A stretch of DNA of 64,000 nt from Kuschelorhynchus macadamiae (Eukaryota > Arthropoda > Insecta > Coleoptera > Curculionidae): NCBI GenBank assembly GCA_030620095.1, contig JAUTXW010000932.1, positions 744,001 to 808,000 on the forward strand, in the 5' to 3' direction. Each line of letters opens with the position of its first letter. The first letter of the stretch is position 1. The notes below the pieces were generated by a model that was given only the letters and a program-made list of their open reading frames with translations, was not told where the DNA came from and did no database searches. The position numbers and the translations under genes are program-made. Of this stretch, positions 11,158 through 22,929 are shown in pieces.

Positions 11158-11616
11158 CCTCTTGCGAGGAAAGTAAAAAGAAGCTGTTAGACAAAAATAG
11201 AACAGCTAATTTTCATATTGTTATTTAATGTTAATGAAAATACTAAATCTTAAATTCTAACCAGTTTAGGACACGTTTACGAACACATTTTTACTTTTAG
11301 TCACTCAAAAGATCTCCATTTAAATTCCTTTACCTCAAACATAAATGAAAAATTGGCCCAACTCAAGAGAAAATTAAAAAATGATCCAAAATCATCCGAT
11401 ATCTTATTATTTCCCCAGATATCATCCAAAATCTAGTGAATTTCAGACCCCTCTCGACTATTACCAGTAAATTATACTTTAAATTAGGTTAGCATATAAC
11501 AGCATCTAGGTGATTATTGCCAAAAATGTTGAACACGAAAATATTGCTATATAGATAAACATTTATAATTTTGATATACGTATAGATATTTTTTATTCGA
11601 AAAGGACAATAATTAC
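11158..11616. other. AT-rich spacer
   Basis: No gene or element border was recognised here. The sequence is AT-rich with two ATCATCC.AAATC repeats near 11380-11430. Confidence 0.3.
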
Positions 11617-11814
11617 ACTGGCCGACATTTTTTTTTTGTTGTAACACTCATCAGAATAGCACAATCTAATAGAATGAACCTATCCAAATACAAAAATGAC
11701 AAATAGAAAGTGTAGCACGTAGGGTTTTCTTGTTAGAGTTGTACATACCATACATCTAAGAGAAAAGCAAACGAGAAAAATATTAACTTAAAACACTAAT
11801 TAAACTTTATTTTT

Positions 11815-13290
11815 TCCGTTTATGAGGTGCCCTTTCTTCTCTCTTCAAAAATCAACAGTAGTCACCCATCATGGCTGGATCCCATCGTCCTTGGTACCGA
11901 ATTTCCAGTGATCCATGATATATTGGTGAAACCTTTCACCATGCTCCCAAATTTTTAGGGAAAAATGACAGACGGGAATGGAGGAAGTGAATTTTTAATT
12001 GACATTCTGGCACCAAGAGCTTTATAGGCACCTAAGAGTTCATTAACTAATTGTTCATAATTTTTATCCATATTGTTGCTTAAAAATCCTCTTACTACAT
12101 TAACAAATGAATTCCATGCTCTGAGTTCCTGCCTGGTAAGCGTAAAATTGACATCGTACAGCAATTTTCTGATTTGTGGCACAATAAAAATGCCTTCTTT
12201 TAATTTGGCATCACTTAACTGGGGAAAGACTTGTCTTAGGTATTTTGATCCATCACCATCTTTATTTAAATCAAATTCAAATTTTTGGGATCAACAAGAA
12301 TTATAAATTTAACATCTTGAGATGCCGGTTGAAATTCGCTTATTTCTGGCCACATTTTTGTTACATAATGCTGATTTATTGCGCGACTGTCCCATAAACA
12401 AAGAACACAGCAATATTTTGTAAATCCCCCCTGAAGTCCCACTAAAATCACTACATCTTTTAAGTCTCCACATATCTGCCATTTATACCTATTGTAGTTT
12501 ATTTTATCCAAAATCGAGCGCATATTTTCATAATTTTCTTTCATTGCAACTGAATGGGCAACTGGTATAGAGGGTTTTAAATTTCCATTATGCAATAACA
12601 CAGCTTTTAAGCTATATTTAGATGAGTCTGTGAATAAGCGCCACCCACGGGGAGAATGTTCAAATCAAGTTCCTGCATTAAACTGTCTATATCAGTACAC
12701 GCACACAACGAATTTTCCATACTGCAGAATTCAGAAAACATAGCATTTCTTTTTCTGAAATTTGTAATTTTTGTTTCTTTGGCCAATAGGTTCCATTCCT
12801 TAAGACGGGAACCCAAAAGTTCTGGCTGTTGTTTGGATAACCCTAAATCACGTACTAAATCATTTAATTCATTTTGAACAATCAAATGTGGCTCGCCGGA
12901 ACTAGACCTGTGGTAAAAGTGTGATCGGTGCAAGGTTCTTCTGAGCTGCCTGATGATGCGTTATCTCCATTATCTCCCAAATCCATAACTTGCCAATTTA
13001 AAGACGCAATCGGCACTGGCAAATTTGCATTATGAGGAACAGGTCATATGGCTGATTGCAAATTTGGATGTTCTATATCGTGCTTTCCATTTTCGGAATA
13101 ACCTTCAGTCTTTTTCAGGCAAAAATAACAATCGTCAGAATGATTAGTGGGTTCTCGCCATACCATTGGAACTGCAAAAAGCATACTTTTTCTCTTTCAC
13201 TTCATCCACTGCACAAATGATACACTACAACTAACACAGCACACATGGGGAGCCCATCGCTTATCTTGATCCCCAATTAACACACAAAAT
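11815..13290 (-). pseudogene. Multicopy GDQDK/GERFHQDI protein, copy 1 (broken)
   Basis: Minus-strand frames from about 13285 read LIGDQDKRWAPHVCCVSC, then VWREPTNHSDDCYFC (together a likely Cys4 zinc-binding N-terminus), LRDLGLSKQQPELLGSRLKEWN near 12840, MKENYENMRSILDKINYNRYK near 12540, LCLWDSRAINQHYV near 12380, and the C-terminal part with VVRGF and RWDPAMMGDYC ending at about 11815. The conserved PPLHIKLG stretch is deleted near 12290, and there are stops and shifts. This protein family is multicopy and transposon-associated in arthropods. I know of no assigned function and I see no obvious DDE triad. Confidence 0.75.
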
Positions 13291-13299
13291 ATGGGACTT

Positions 13300-13819
13300 T
13301 AGGGGGGATTTACAAAATATTGCTGTTTTCTTTGTTTATGGGACAGTCGTGCATTACAACAACAACAACAATTATGTAACAAAAATTTGACCAGAAAGAA
13401 GCGAATTTCAACCCGGATCTCAAAAAGTTAAATTTATACCTCTTGTTGATCCCAAAAATGTCCTTTTGCCTCCTCTTCACATTAAACTTGGGCTGGTGAA
13501 AAACTTTGTGAAGGCTTTGAATAAAGATGGTGATAGATTTAAATACCTAAGACCAGTCTCCAGTTAACTAAGAGGATTTTTAGGCAACAATATGGATGAA
13601 AGAATACTAGAATGCAATTAAAAATTCACTTCCTCCATTCCCGTCTGTCATTTTTCCTAAAAATTTGGGAGCTGTTAGTGATGAGCAGGGTGAAAGGTTT
13701 CACCAAGATATCAGAACAATGGAAATTCGGTACCAAGGACGATGGGATCCAGCCATGATGGGTGACTACTGCTGGTTTTTGATGAGAGAAGATAGGACAC
13801 CTCATAAATGGAAAAAATA
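13300..13819 (+). pseudogene. GDQDK/GERFHQDI protein, inverted partial duplicate
   Basis: Plus-strand frames begin at the YCCFLCLWDSR-equivalent region (about 13310-13380) and continue through PPLHIKLGLVKNFVKALN (near 13470-13525). A deletion follows, then LGAVSDEQGERFHQDI (near 13668-13715) and RWDPAMMGDYCW, and the copy ends at a TAA near 13819. It is the same gene region as the minus-strand copy on the left arm and forms the right arm of the fold-back. The ACAACAACAACAAC run near 13358 interrupts the frame. Confidence 0.75.
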
Positions 13820-14100
13820 AAGTTTAATTAGTGTTTTAAGTTAATATTTTTCTCGTTTGCTTTTCGCTTAGATGGTATGTTTAATAGGCGAAAACTGTAA
13901 ACATAGTCAATAAATAGGGTTAAGAATTTTCTAAAATCATTTTTTCTATAGATATTAAGTATCGTAACATTCGATATGGTTCTACAACTCTAACAAGAAA
14001 ATTGCTACAACTTTCTATTTGCCATTTTCGTATTTGGATATATAAGATTATGCCATTCTAATTTGTGTTACAACAAAAAAAAATTTTTTTGTCGGCCAGT

Positions 14101-14621
14101 ACGATCGGACTTATGTTAGGTAAAGAGTCTGTGACTTGTTTTTTTTTTCAGTCAGGAAGACAAAAAACAAACAATTTAATTCAAACATAAAAATTATTTT
14201 TTTTAACATTTCGTACATCGTCTTTTTTTTCGACAATAAAATATAATTTGATTTAAAGTTATAAACATTTTTTTTACCTTGCTTTGTATGATCGCAACTT
14301 ATATTATGATACGAACTACTTTTTATGTAATATCTGAAACTAAAAAAATTCTGATTATCATTAATTAGGCATTTACCATTTTTCTATATCTTAAATGAAA
14401 TAAATTTACGAATATGTCACAGTAAAGCAATTTAGACAGTTCGTATAGGTACGTCCAGTTGCGATTCGGGCATCTACTTGAAGCTTCATGTCATTTTTAA
14501 TGCACTTTTTAGTTAAGACAAGAAAAAAATTACTTTTTTACGTATTTATTAGTTTTATACAAATCCAGTCAATTTTCATAAAACAGGTGAGAGAAAAAAG
14601 TGGAAATTGGGGTTAGAATGT
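14101..14621. other. AT-rich spacer
   Basis: No gene or element was recognised. Confidence 0.3.
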
Positions 14622-14895
14622 AGATCCACCTTCCACTCGTTCTTCAGCCTATGAATTTTATTGTTTCTCATCTCCACACCTCGGAGGGCACTTGTGACAT
14701 CTCGTCGTCGTTGCTCGACATAATGTGTTTAACTGTAAAATTGCCGTCGTAAAATTGTCCATCAAGATTATATGCTAATAAAAAAGGGGAGTTCCCAAGA
14801 TGGTACCTAAACATTCCGAGATGTTGAATCAACTCGGAAAAAATCATCGGAACCCATACGGTTTTGACGATAAATTACGTACACTTCGACTGCAT
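14622..14895. repeat. Dispersed repeat R1, copy 2
   Basis: It is the same-orientation partner of 4495-4745. Downstream (14980-15110) lies sequence related to the tandem array at 8.3-8.7 kb (AATTTGAGCC, AGTTTTTGAGCTATGCCG). Confidence 0.65.
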
Positions 14896-15589
14896 GGTAG
14901 AGTGATGTTTTTTGGGTGTGAAAAAAATATTAAACTGATTATTGAAAGTAGATAATCTTTGATTTTTGTTCAAAATTTGAGCCACAATAGACCACAAAGT
15001 CGCAGTGGAGGGTCGGTTTGATCCAATCATTTTTAATCTAAGTAGTTTTTGAGCTATGCCGTGTAGAGACAGACCGCTAGACCGACGGAAAGAGGAAAAT
15101 CTGTTTTTTAGGTAAATATTTAGTCAATACCTTAAAACCGTTCACAGGAAGATCTAATTCTTAAATCAAAAATTTTAAACACTATTTTAGTCAGATTTGA
15201 CGTTGAATCCTTGCATAAATAATGTGAAGTCAGAGTTGAATTGATAAGAGAATGCTTTTTTACAACCTAAATGTTGGTTTAGACAAGTAAATGTTACATT
15301 TGTAATATAGTCTCATGAAGAAGAAAATTTGATGTGTTAATACAAATGAAGGAGAACGCCACCCTAGGTCATACAGTTTACAGGAAACCGACACATATGA
15401 ATAGATATTTAAATTTTAGTTCTCACCATCATCCATTTCAAAACAATCCGTCATCAATTCATTAGTCTTTAGGGCTTTGTCAATATGTAATACAAATTCA
15501 ATTCCGGACGGAACAGAAAGCCTGACTGAAGCTTTAAAATCAAACGGATATTGTACCGAAGATATTTGATTTGACGTTCGATTGATCTT

Positions 15590-16260
15590 ATAATAATCCC
15601 AGACCTAAACCAGCATTAGATACTCAACCATCAAGTAGTGCAGTTTTACCTTTTATCTAGGGTACCACAGGTAAAAACTGCATGAATTCTGCGGAGATCC
15701 AACATTCCCACAATCTTTAATACACACAAGAAGATTGGACAATGCATAAGGACACCAAAAGATGAATTCCTTTGCAATCAAAAGGATTTTTTAAAATTCC
15801 TTGTTCTTGCGGTAATGTGTATATCGGTAAAACTGGACGATTTGTGCTGTGTCTACTAAACAAAGGGAACATGAAACATGGATAAGTAAGACAAAAATGC
15901 TGTAGCTGAACACCAGCAGACAACAGGACACATGATTAATGTAAAAGATACCAAGGTTCTTGCATCTGTCTCGAGTTATTATAAAAAAAAATAGAGAATC
16001 TACTGAAATTATCAAGCACCCTGAAAATTTAAATAGAGTAGCGGACACCATGCGCGGAAACCTATCATCACAGTGAAGCACTCGTCGGTGGACACAGACA
16101 GAGTATAAATACCTGAACTCTGCTCATTGGAGCTCATTCAGTGTCTTGATCTTATACAGTTAACATACCTCGTGCGATAGCAGGCGAAACGTTGGAAAGT
16201 AATTCGAATTTGACATGATGTAAATCCAATCATGATTTCTTAATTAATCTACACGGTATT
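15590..16260 (+). mobile_element. Penelope-like element, 3' fragment (family 2)
   Basis: It holds the end of the reverse transcriptase thumb, the GIY-YIG domain and the 3' non-coding tail with CGAAACGTTGGAAAGTAATTC (near 16185-16205). The same family appears at 61.8-62.9 kb, and its tail also appears alone at 25.9 kb and, on the minus strand, at 61.2 kb. Confidence 0.8.
15600..16078 (+). pseudogene. PLE GIY-YIG endonuclease region, broken
   Basis: Frames read LPFI.GTTGK, then GFFKIPCSCGNVYIGKTGRF (15790-15845), the GIY-YIG signature with its Cys-rich lead. After a shift comes AEHQQTTGHMINVKDTKVLA (15906-15965), then YYKKK and ESTEIIKHPENLNRVADTMRG, ending near 16078. These are the nicking-nuclease parts of a PLE protein. 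The N-terminal reverse transcriptase is lost. The motif is better kept than in the element at 5-8 kb. Confidence 0.85.
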
Positions 16261-16391
16261 CCATTTAAAGCTGTCGTATACCTGAATGTTGACATATTAC
16301 ATTTTTGGTATATCCTGTATGTATATCATCATAATTTCAAAATTAGTCCATGAAACTTTTAACAAAATAAAGACGTTTGGCGAAAGCCGCA

Positions 16392-16399
16392 TCTCCTTG
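16392..16399. repeat. 8-bp target site duplication, left (hAT B)
   Basis: TCTCCTTG directly precedes CAGTGGCGGCTCGT and recurs at 20301-20308. Confidence 0.92.
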
Positions 16400-16767
16400 C
16401 AGTGGCGGCTCGTGAGTATATTGAAGGGTGAGGCTACATGAGGTTAATTTTGTTTAAATGTGAATAAATTTCCACGTCACCCATGAGGTATTATTCTGCG
16501 ACGCGTTGACCTTTTTTTTTAATGGAGGTCATCGCCAATAGCCCTACTAAACCATTAAAAACTAAAAAAATAAACTCTAAAAAAAGTAAATAAAAAGTAA
16601 ACAAAACAAGTAAAATATGTACACCTATCACTAAAATATAGCGGTGATTGCGACAATAAAAATATAATTTAGTTTATTAAAACTTAAAATAAATAGTTGT
16701 ATGAAATAAGATAAAAAAACTACTTTTTGTACATTAAATCTATACGTCTGTCTTTTAAGGTTGCAAA

Positions 16768-19661
16768 TTAATCTATAATTTGGTCGTAAAAGTTTTGGTC
16801 TTCACTAAGTTCTGACAGTTAAGACAGTTTCAAAAGAACTAGACGTTCCTTCTGCCAGACTTACTTATTTCTCTTTATTTGAATCCCACCTCCGCTATGG
16901 CCTTCCCTTTTGGGGCTGCTGTACCACCGAGCAAAATTTTTATGCTTCAAAAGAGAGCCATTCGTTATTTGTTTGGTCTAAATAATAGAGCTCACTGCCA
17001 ATACTATTTCAAAAAACATGAAATATTAACACTTCCTGCATTATTTATTTTGGAAACGGTATGTTTGCTGAGAAAACATATAAACACCCTCCCAGAAAAA
17101 GTATACCCTACCAGAAACTCTAGGCATGATATTTATCTTCCCATTCCTTCCACAGAATTAATAAAAAAATCAATTATTTACAACGCCATAAAACTTTACA
17201 ACAATCTGCCAGTACATTTAAAATCTATCCCTATGCTTGCACAATTTCGAAAAAACACCAAAGCATACCTCATTGAGAGACCACTTTACAGCGTTAATGA
17301 TTTTTTTTTTCAGTGAGTAAGTCTCTTTAAATTGTCACTAAACTCGCTTGTTTACTTAAATCTTTTGTGAGTCATGTCCTAACTCATAGCATAGAATTTT
17401 GTAAATCATTATATAGGGAAAAGAACTGTCGAACATTCACTTAAAACTTAATTATTTTTGTTAGGTATTGGATTAAAAACAATTTAATTCTTTTTGTATA
17501 CTACATTCTGCACTAGTTCAATATACCTTCTGTTTAACATCACAATTATTTGTATAACTATAATAACATAGAGTTTAAGGTCGCATAGTTGCAATTTTGA
17601 TTTCAATGTCATCGAAATTATTCACCTCGTACATGTGTGTTTGTTTACTTTTATAAGGTTATCATGATTCATTTACTGTTTGCAATGTTATGCTATATTC
17701 TAACGTGTGTTTTACGATTTGGTAAATTAATAATTTACATTTTAAAAAAAAAAAAGCACTGACTTGTCGAAATTATTTTCGATTAATGTTTTGATATGTC
17801 TTATTTTTAGGTATATTTTGCTTTGTCCATAAAATTGTAGAATTTTTCTGCGGCAATAAAGCATACTTTTGTTTGTTTGTTTGTTGTTTGTAATTCCTGC
17901 TCTATTGACATCATTGCTAAACCCGAAAGCCGTTCTTGTGTCATCGTGTTTCTTAGGTAGGTTTTGATCCGTTTAAGACATGAAAAATTTCGTTCTGCCG
18001 ATACACTTGTTGCGGGAATAGTTAAAACTAAATTAAAAAGCTTATATGCTTCCGCAAAAATTGCTTTAAAATCTTTAAATAACAAAGCTAGACTTTTTTC
18101 GACATCTAAATTTGAAAATTGTTCATCCCTATACAATACAGAAAGCACATTCTTTAATCTATCTCTGTCAAAAATGTTTGGATAATTTTTTAATAAATTA
18201 TTTAATAAGTCGTCTGGAAAGCATTTAACATATTCCGAATATTTTGTGCAATCGACTAAAGCTGGCTTTAGTGGTTTTTTTAGCAATATTGAAAAGTTCT
18301 TTGAAATGGTCCTCGTTTCTAAATTCAATAATTCGTTGCTTGGCAAGGTTTATTTGCGAAATGCAGTAATTTATATCTAAATGTTTTGACTGTAATATTT
18401 GAAACAGTACATCAGTGCAACTAAAAATTTGTTTATAAATATGCGTTAAAAGGCAAAATTCGAAATCATTAATTCTTTTACCTACTATCTGATTAAGCTC
18501 AAAAGACCGTTTTGGTGATTTGTGGAAATAATTTGGTATTCCTAATAAAGTGGCAAAAAATATACGACTTTGGGTAATCAGTTTTGTTCCCTGTTGTAAA
18601 ACTAGATTTAATCTGTGGGCGCAACAATGAGTAAACATAGCTAAAGGAGCAATAGATCTAACTTTTGTTTGAAGCCCATTTATTTCACCTGCCTTAACAC
18701 TAGCCCCATCGTAACACTGTGCGACCAATTTATTTTTAAAGTCATAAGGCTCTAAGCTGTTTTGTATTAAATGAAAAAGGCTCTCTGCTGTTCTATTATC
18801 GCTAACCTCAAAAAATCTTAAAAATCTTTCTTTTAAAGATCCGTTGGTCACATACCTAAGTTTTATCGAACACTGTAATTTTTCTGTTATATCAGTACTA
18901 TCATCCGCAATTACGCCAAAAAAACAACAATCGGTGTCATTGATTTCTTTTTTTATATATTCTTGAATATAGTCATGTATGCAACCAATTAATTCATTTT
19001 GTATAGTCTTAGATTGTCCCGTAAAAATATTACTAAATTTAGCACAATGTTCAGTAAGTTCGGCATTTCTTTTTATTAAGCATGCAAATATTTCCTTAAA
19101 ATTGCCACGGTTAAAAGAATCTGTTGTTTCATTATGACCTCGAAATGCCAAGTCCTGTTTACCCAAAGTAATAGTAACATCAATTAAATAATTTAATAAT
19201 AAACGGTTTTTTCGAACATTTTCATTATAAACAATTTTATTAAGACTTGCATTTTCTTGTAGTGCATCCGCAATAGTCGCCCTATTTTGCTCCAGTCTTG
19301 TAAGTGCTACCGAATTTTTAATATGCTCTCTTGAACTTTCATGCGATTTTACTGCTCGTGAAAAATTTTTTAAATCCGAATATCCGCCCCCTGAACTCCA
19401 ATTATTTTTGACGCAACCTAATAAAATACAAGGCCAACAATATAAGCTTTCTTTATAAATACTTCCGCATAGCCACCTATAAGTTTCGTACCAAGATATT
19501 TGAAAAGTTCTTGAATATTTTTTACCTTGCCTCTTATCGTTAAATATTGCTAAAATTTTCGGCGTCGGACGGCTACCTAATATCTGTTTCTTTTCAGTTT
19601 CGCTTCTTCTTAAAAAGGGCGTTTCAATTAATGAAGCAATAATGTCGTGAATAGGATTCAT
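16768..19661 (-). pseudogene. hAT B transposase (ZMYM1/DUF4371-like), disrupted by LINE
   Basis: MNPIHDIIASLIETPF at 19661 is chosen as start because the second copy (22146) begins MNPITDVV. Domains in order: a TTF/Cys-rich zinc region (SWYETYRWLCGS...CWPCIL); the DUF4371-like part with LAFRGHNETTDSFNRGNF; VIADDSTDI (first Asp); AQCYDGASV; HCCAHRLNLVL; then, after a frame change near 18225-18345 and probable loss of a TRW-type segment, the dimerisation domain (ATSVSAERNFSCLKRIKTYL). The frame reads MMSIEQEL and then enters the LINE tail near 17890. Its true end (LSELSEDQNFYDQIID, stop) lies beyond the LINE at about 16768-16824. Two 486- and 179-codon open pieces show it is young. Confidence 0.88.
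16825..17890 (+). mobile_element. 5'-truncated LINE inserted in the hAT B gene
   Basis: From CAGTTTCAAAAGAACTAGAC onward it matches 38153-39237 closely, including the reverse transcriptase C-terminus (an open 145-codon piece at 16879-17316: FMLQKRAIRYLFGLNNRAHC to FYSVNDFFFQ-like end), the 3' untranslated region and the (TTTG)n tail. It lies antisense in the hAT coding sequence, between the codons for MSIEQEL and LSELSED. Typical 5' truncation by incomplete reverse transcription. Confidence 0.9.
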
Positions 19662-20300
19662 TTCAAAAGCAAAAAGCAAATACAAAAAATGGAACGGTCC
19701 AACTTACCAAATCAAAACAAAACAAAAACTTACGCGTATTTATTCACCTTAAAAGACAGAACGCCCTCAATCAGCGATTATCGCAATCTATTTCCTATTT
19801 CTTTCTCAGCCGCACGCACCACGTAAAAAGAAGCCGTTGGAATATTTCGCTAGTCATGTGATTTAAATAACCAATAAAAGCATATCCAAGCTACAGTTTT
19901 ATCGCCTCAAGAATGCAATAGAAAACGCGTGCATCGGCAATCGCCATCCCGCTCTGTGGTAATCAGGTGACTCGCCGGCATCGGCACCGGCCGTTGATAA
20001 ATAGGTCAGAAGTCGAAACTTTCCAAGCTAAAATTATTTCGCCTCATTCGAGAGCACTTTCTTTAGGAATGGGTTTGCACGGATTGCACGGTCGGTTTTT
20101 TGATGTGGTCAGAATTTATTTTCTAAAATATTTATTATGGGTTTATATTTTGTTTTTTTTTAATGTTATTATGTTGTAAAACTGTTAAAAAGTATATTTC
20201 TAATTGGTAATAGATAAAAAGTTATATAAAAAAATTCTCTTTTCCTTCATTTTGGGGGTGAGGCGCGGCCTCAGAGGCCTACCCTGACGAGCCGCCACTG

Positions 20301-20308
20301 TCTCCTTG
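20301..20308. repeat. 8-bp target site duplication, right (hAT B)
   Basis: TCTCCTTG follows the terminal CACTG and matches 16392-16399. Confidence 0.92.
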
Positions 20309-21594
20309 CATTAATCCATTTACAAGTAATAAATACTTAGTACAGATATATAACCTGTTTCTGAATTCTATTAATAAATTACATCAAAATATAAGATTTA
20401 CTTTATAATTAGAACAAAATAAGTCCATAAACTTTTTAAATGTAAAAATCAGGAGCAACAATAATAGACAGGATTTTGAAATTCATCACAAATCATCGTA
20501 TACATAATACATCAAACCACCCATTCGCACATAAGATGGCATTTTTTCATAGTTTTGTATATCGTTTAATTAATGTTTTATGATACTAGTGATAATGTAC
20601 TTTCACCAACTAACGGCTAACTAGATAAATAAAATAGTTAAATCCGACAAAATACCGTGAGACACCCGGTATTTTTTGTTTTAATGGTAAAATCAAGAGT
20701 AATTGCAAAACAACTCCTCCTCCTAACGAAACTCTTAAAATGTTATCGCTGGGTGGTTTAAAAGCTTCATACCCAGATACGATTCGTTAAAAAAAGGCAA
20801 CCGACCTTGATTTCCCTTATGGGCTCTCATATGACGCCTTTTATTACGGCATCAGCATTTACATTATTTGTATTAAACCTCGATATGGTAATTCGTTTGC
20901 TTCTCATCGCTCGAGTCGTGCCGTTTCGCGCCACATCAAAACGTAATTCAATTTGCACACGACCCGCTGCGCTGTGGTTCAACATCTAATCGAATTTTTC
21001 ATGGTGCATACACCCAATAAAATGGCAATCCAACCAAGGTTTTCCATTAGCTACGCGTCACATACAAATCCACGAGCACTATTCCCGCCTGAGTTTATTG
21101 GGCAAGAGTGAAGAGATGTGCTATTGCTTCAACAAGTCGAGATAACACCATAACAGTCATTTTGTGTATAGAAACATACAGTGTGTCCCAGATTCGCTTC
21201 TCTATGTATGGATCTCGGGTTCTATTTTACCTACAGCAAAGATTAAATGGGGAAAGTTTTAGAGAAAACTTGGCGCATTCGATATCCGGCTTCAGATTTA
21301 CGATCGGTCAATTGGATTTGGAAATATCGACAAAAAACCAAAAATGGCGGATTTCGTTTTTCGCCAGTAAATCCAAAACGGTAAATTTGACAGTTATCAA
21401 AATGTGACATTATTCGGACAATTTTTTAGTATGAATAAGATTGCGTGTACGAGATGTAACCATCGTCTTTCCAGTCTAGTGTCTCACAAGTCATAACAGA
21501 TTTGAGTATCATCGAAATATCATACTTCGTTAGTTAGGTCTAAATTTTTTCTAAGGAAGCCATTGATTTATTTGTAATAAAAGTAGGCTTTGAC
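20309..21594. other. Spacer without recognised gene
   Basis: There is only AT-rich sequence. GAGACACCCGGTAT near 20660 and ACAGTGTGTCCCAGATTCGC near 21178 look like tips of mariner-type MITEs, but no partner ends were found. The short frames at 20807 and 21108 match no family I know. Confidence 0.35.
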
Positions 21595-22800
21595 CAGTGG
21601 CGGCTATTCAGGTAAAGTGCTACTTCACGAGGTAAAATAAACAAGCAAACATCTAACTATATTTATTATATATCTCTTAAAATTTTAGTTTTTACATTCA
21701 TTTATTCACCTAATTGGCAAAAAATAAACTGTACATCTGTAATAAATATCTTACTTGACTATTGGCGGCATGTCTTTTTAAAACTTTCAATCGAACTTTA
21801 TTAATAACAACTATTACAGTGGCGCAAATCGCTTCGACTTTGCTGGAGGTGCTATGTTTAGTTTACGATTTTCCTACTACGTTGTCATGACAACGCGTTC
21901 GCGATGACGTCGACCGCACGGAAGATTAATGTTAACCAGCGCCATACAACACTCTCGGTGAATTGCTAACGCAGTACACTACACCCGCGTGTCGTTCAGT
22001 TTGGGGTGGTTGTTTACTTTTATTTTCGCGGATTTCGCTGCAACCGGTTAGTTCCTTTGCAATTTACTTAACTGTTTTATGTTATATTTATTTATGGTGT
22101 TGTTACAACTTTATTTGGTGTCGGGTTTACTATTTTACATTATTAATGAATCCGATCACGGATGTGGTTTGCATTTTGTTGGAAACTCCATTTAATCGAT
22201 GAAAGGAACAAGAGAAGAGTTTTAATCATCATCCTGGTTTTCGGCGTACAAATGGTTATATAGCAGTCAAATATTACAAAAATTGTTTTGCTGGCCTTGT
22301 TTGCTAGTTTCCAATAAATATTCAGTGTGGAATAAGGAAGGATTTGCAGGTATGTTAAATATATGAAGGTCTTTACATAAACATGAAGGCTTGGCCGAGC
22401 ATTTAAAATTCGAATTAACGCTAAAAACATTTGTAAAAAATCAAAGCGTCCGATTAAATAGACTATTTATGTGCTTGGCAATTGACGCAGTTTTGTACCT
22501 TGCAAAACAAGAGTTAGTCTTTCGCGGCCATGATGCGAGCAGCGAGTCAATAAATAGGGGGAATTTTAAAAAGCTTTTAGGTTTATTAATATCGAGAAGT
22601 TCCCAAGAACTAAAATATCACAAAAAAATTAAAAATGTTTTTACTGGTAACTCGAAAACTATTCAAAACGAAATAATTGATTCACTGGCCAACAAGATTT
22701 TTCTAACACAGGCCAGATCATTATTTTCACAAAGGAAATACTCTCCCAATAATAAAAAAGATATTCGAAAAACCCTAATACGTACCATTTTCTAATAGCC
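21595..22800 (+). mobile_element. hAT element, family B, copy 2 (5' part)
   Basis: It starts with CAGTGGCGGCTATTCAGG, matching the family B tip for 11 bases, and carries the first part of the transposase. The 3' end is lost; the next segment is a copy of the GERFHQDI family from about 22930. Confidence 0.75.
22146..22795 (+). pseudogene. hAT B transposase fragment, N-terminal half
   Basis: MNPITDVVCILLETPFNR begins at 22146 and stops at 22202. The frame resumes at about 22391 with FVKNQSVRLNRLFMCLAIDA, then LVFRGHDASSESINRGNFKK and VFTGNSKTIQNEIIDSLA, the DUF4371-like part. Similarity fades after SLANKIF near 22700. The zinc region between is too damaged to read, and no catalytic domain remains. 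Confidence 0.82.
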
Positions 22801-22929
22801 TATTTAGAACCTTTTATATTGGCAAGTAAACAATGTTAATGTGGGGCGGCTAAAATGAGTCCATTTTACAACGGAAAAATTACCTAGACTAGGTTGTTTA
22901 CAACATTAGACATAAAATAAACGTTAAGC

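Larger units (their letters stand above)
11617..14100. mobile_element. Fold-back copy of the GERFHQDI transposon family
   Basis: The segment begins with ACTGGCCGACA and a T-run followed by GTTGTAACAC, and it ends with the complement (TGTTACAAC, A-run, TGTCGGCCAGT). The similarity of the two ends goes far beyond a normal terminal repeat. The left arm carries the gene's 3' half on the minus strand; the right arm carries the same 3' half on the plus strand, joined near 13295. It is therefore an inverted duplication of one element with arms of about 0.8 kb. No clear target duplication was found beyond a possible AC. Another copy lies at 22.9-24.7 kb. Confidence 0.8.
16400..20300 (-). mobile_element. 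hAT element, family B, complete ends, with LINE insert
   Basis: The ends CAGTGGCGGCTCGT (16400) and ACGAGCCGCCACTG (to 20300) are perfect complements over 14 bp, flanked by TCTCCTTG on both sides. The 3901-bp length includes a LINE of about 1.07 kb at 16825-17890. The transposase is on the minus strand and is largely open. Confidence 0.93.

Noticed and set aside
17807..19661. Long hAT B frame considered as a domesticated ZMYM1-like gene
   Set aside because: Intact terminal repeats and an exact 8-bp duplication surround it, and it is broken by a LINE; nothing suggests selection for a host role.
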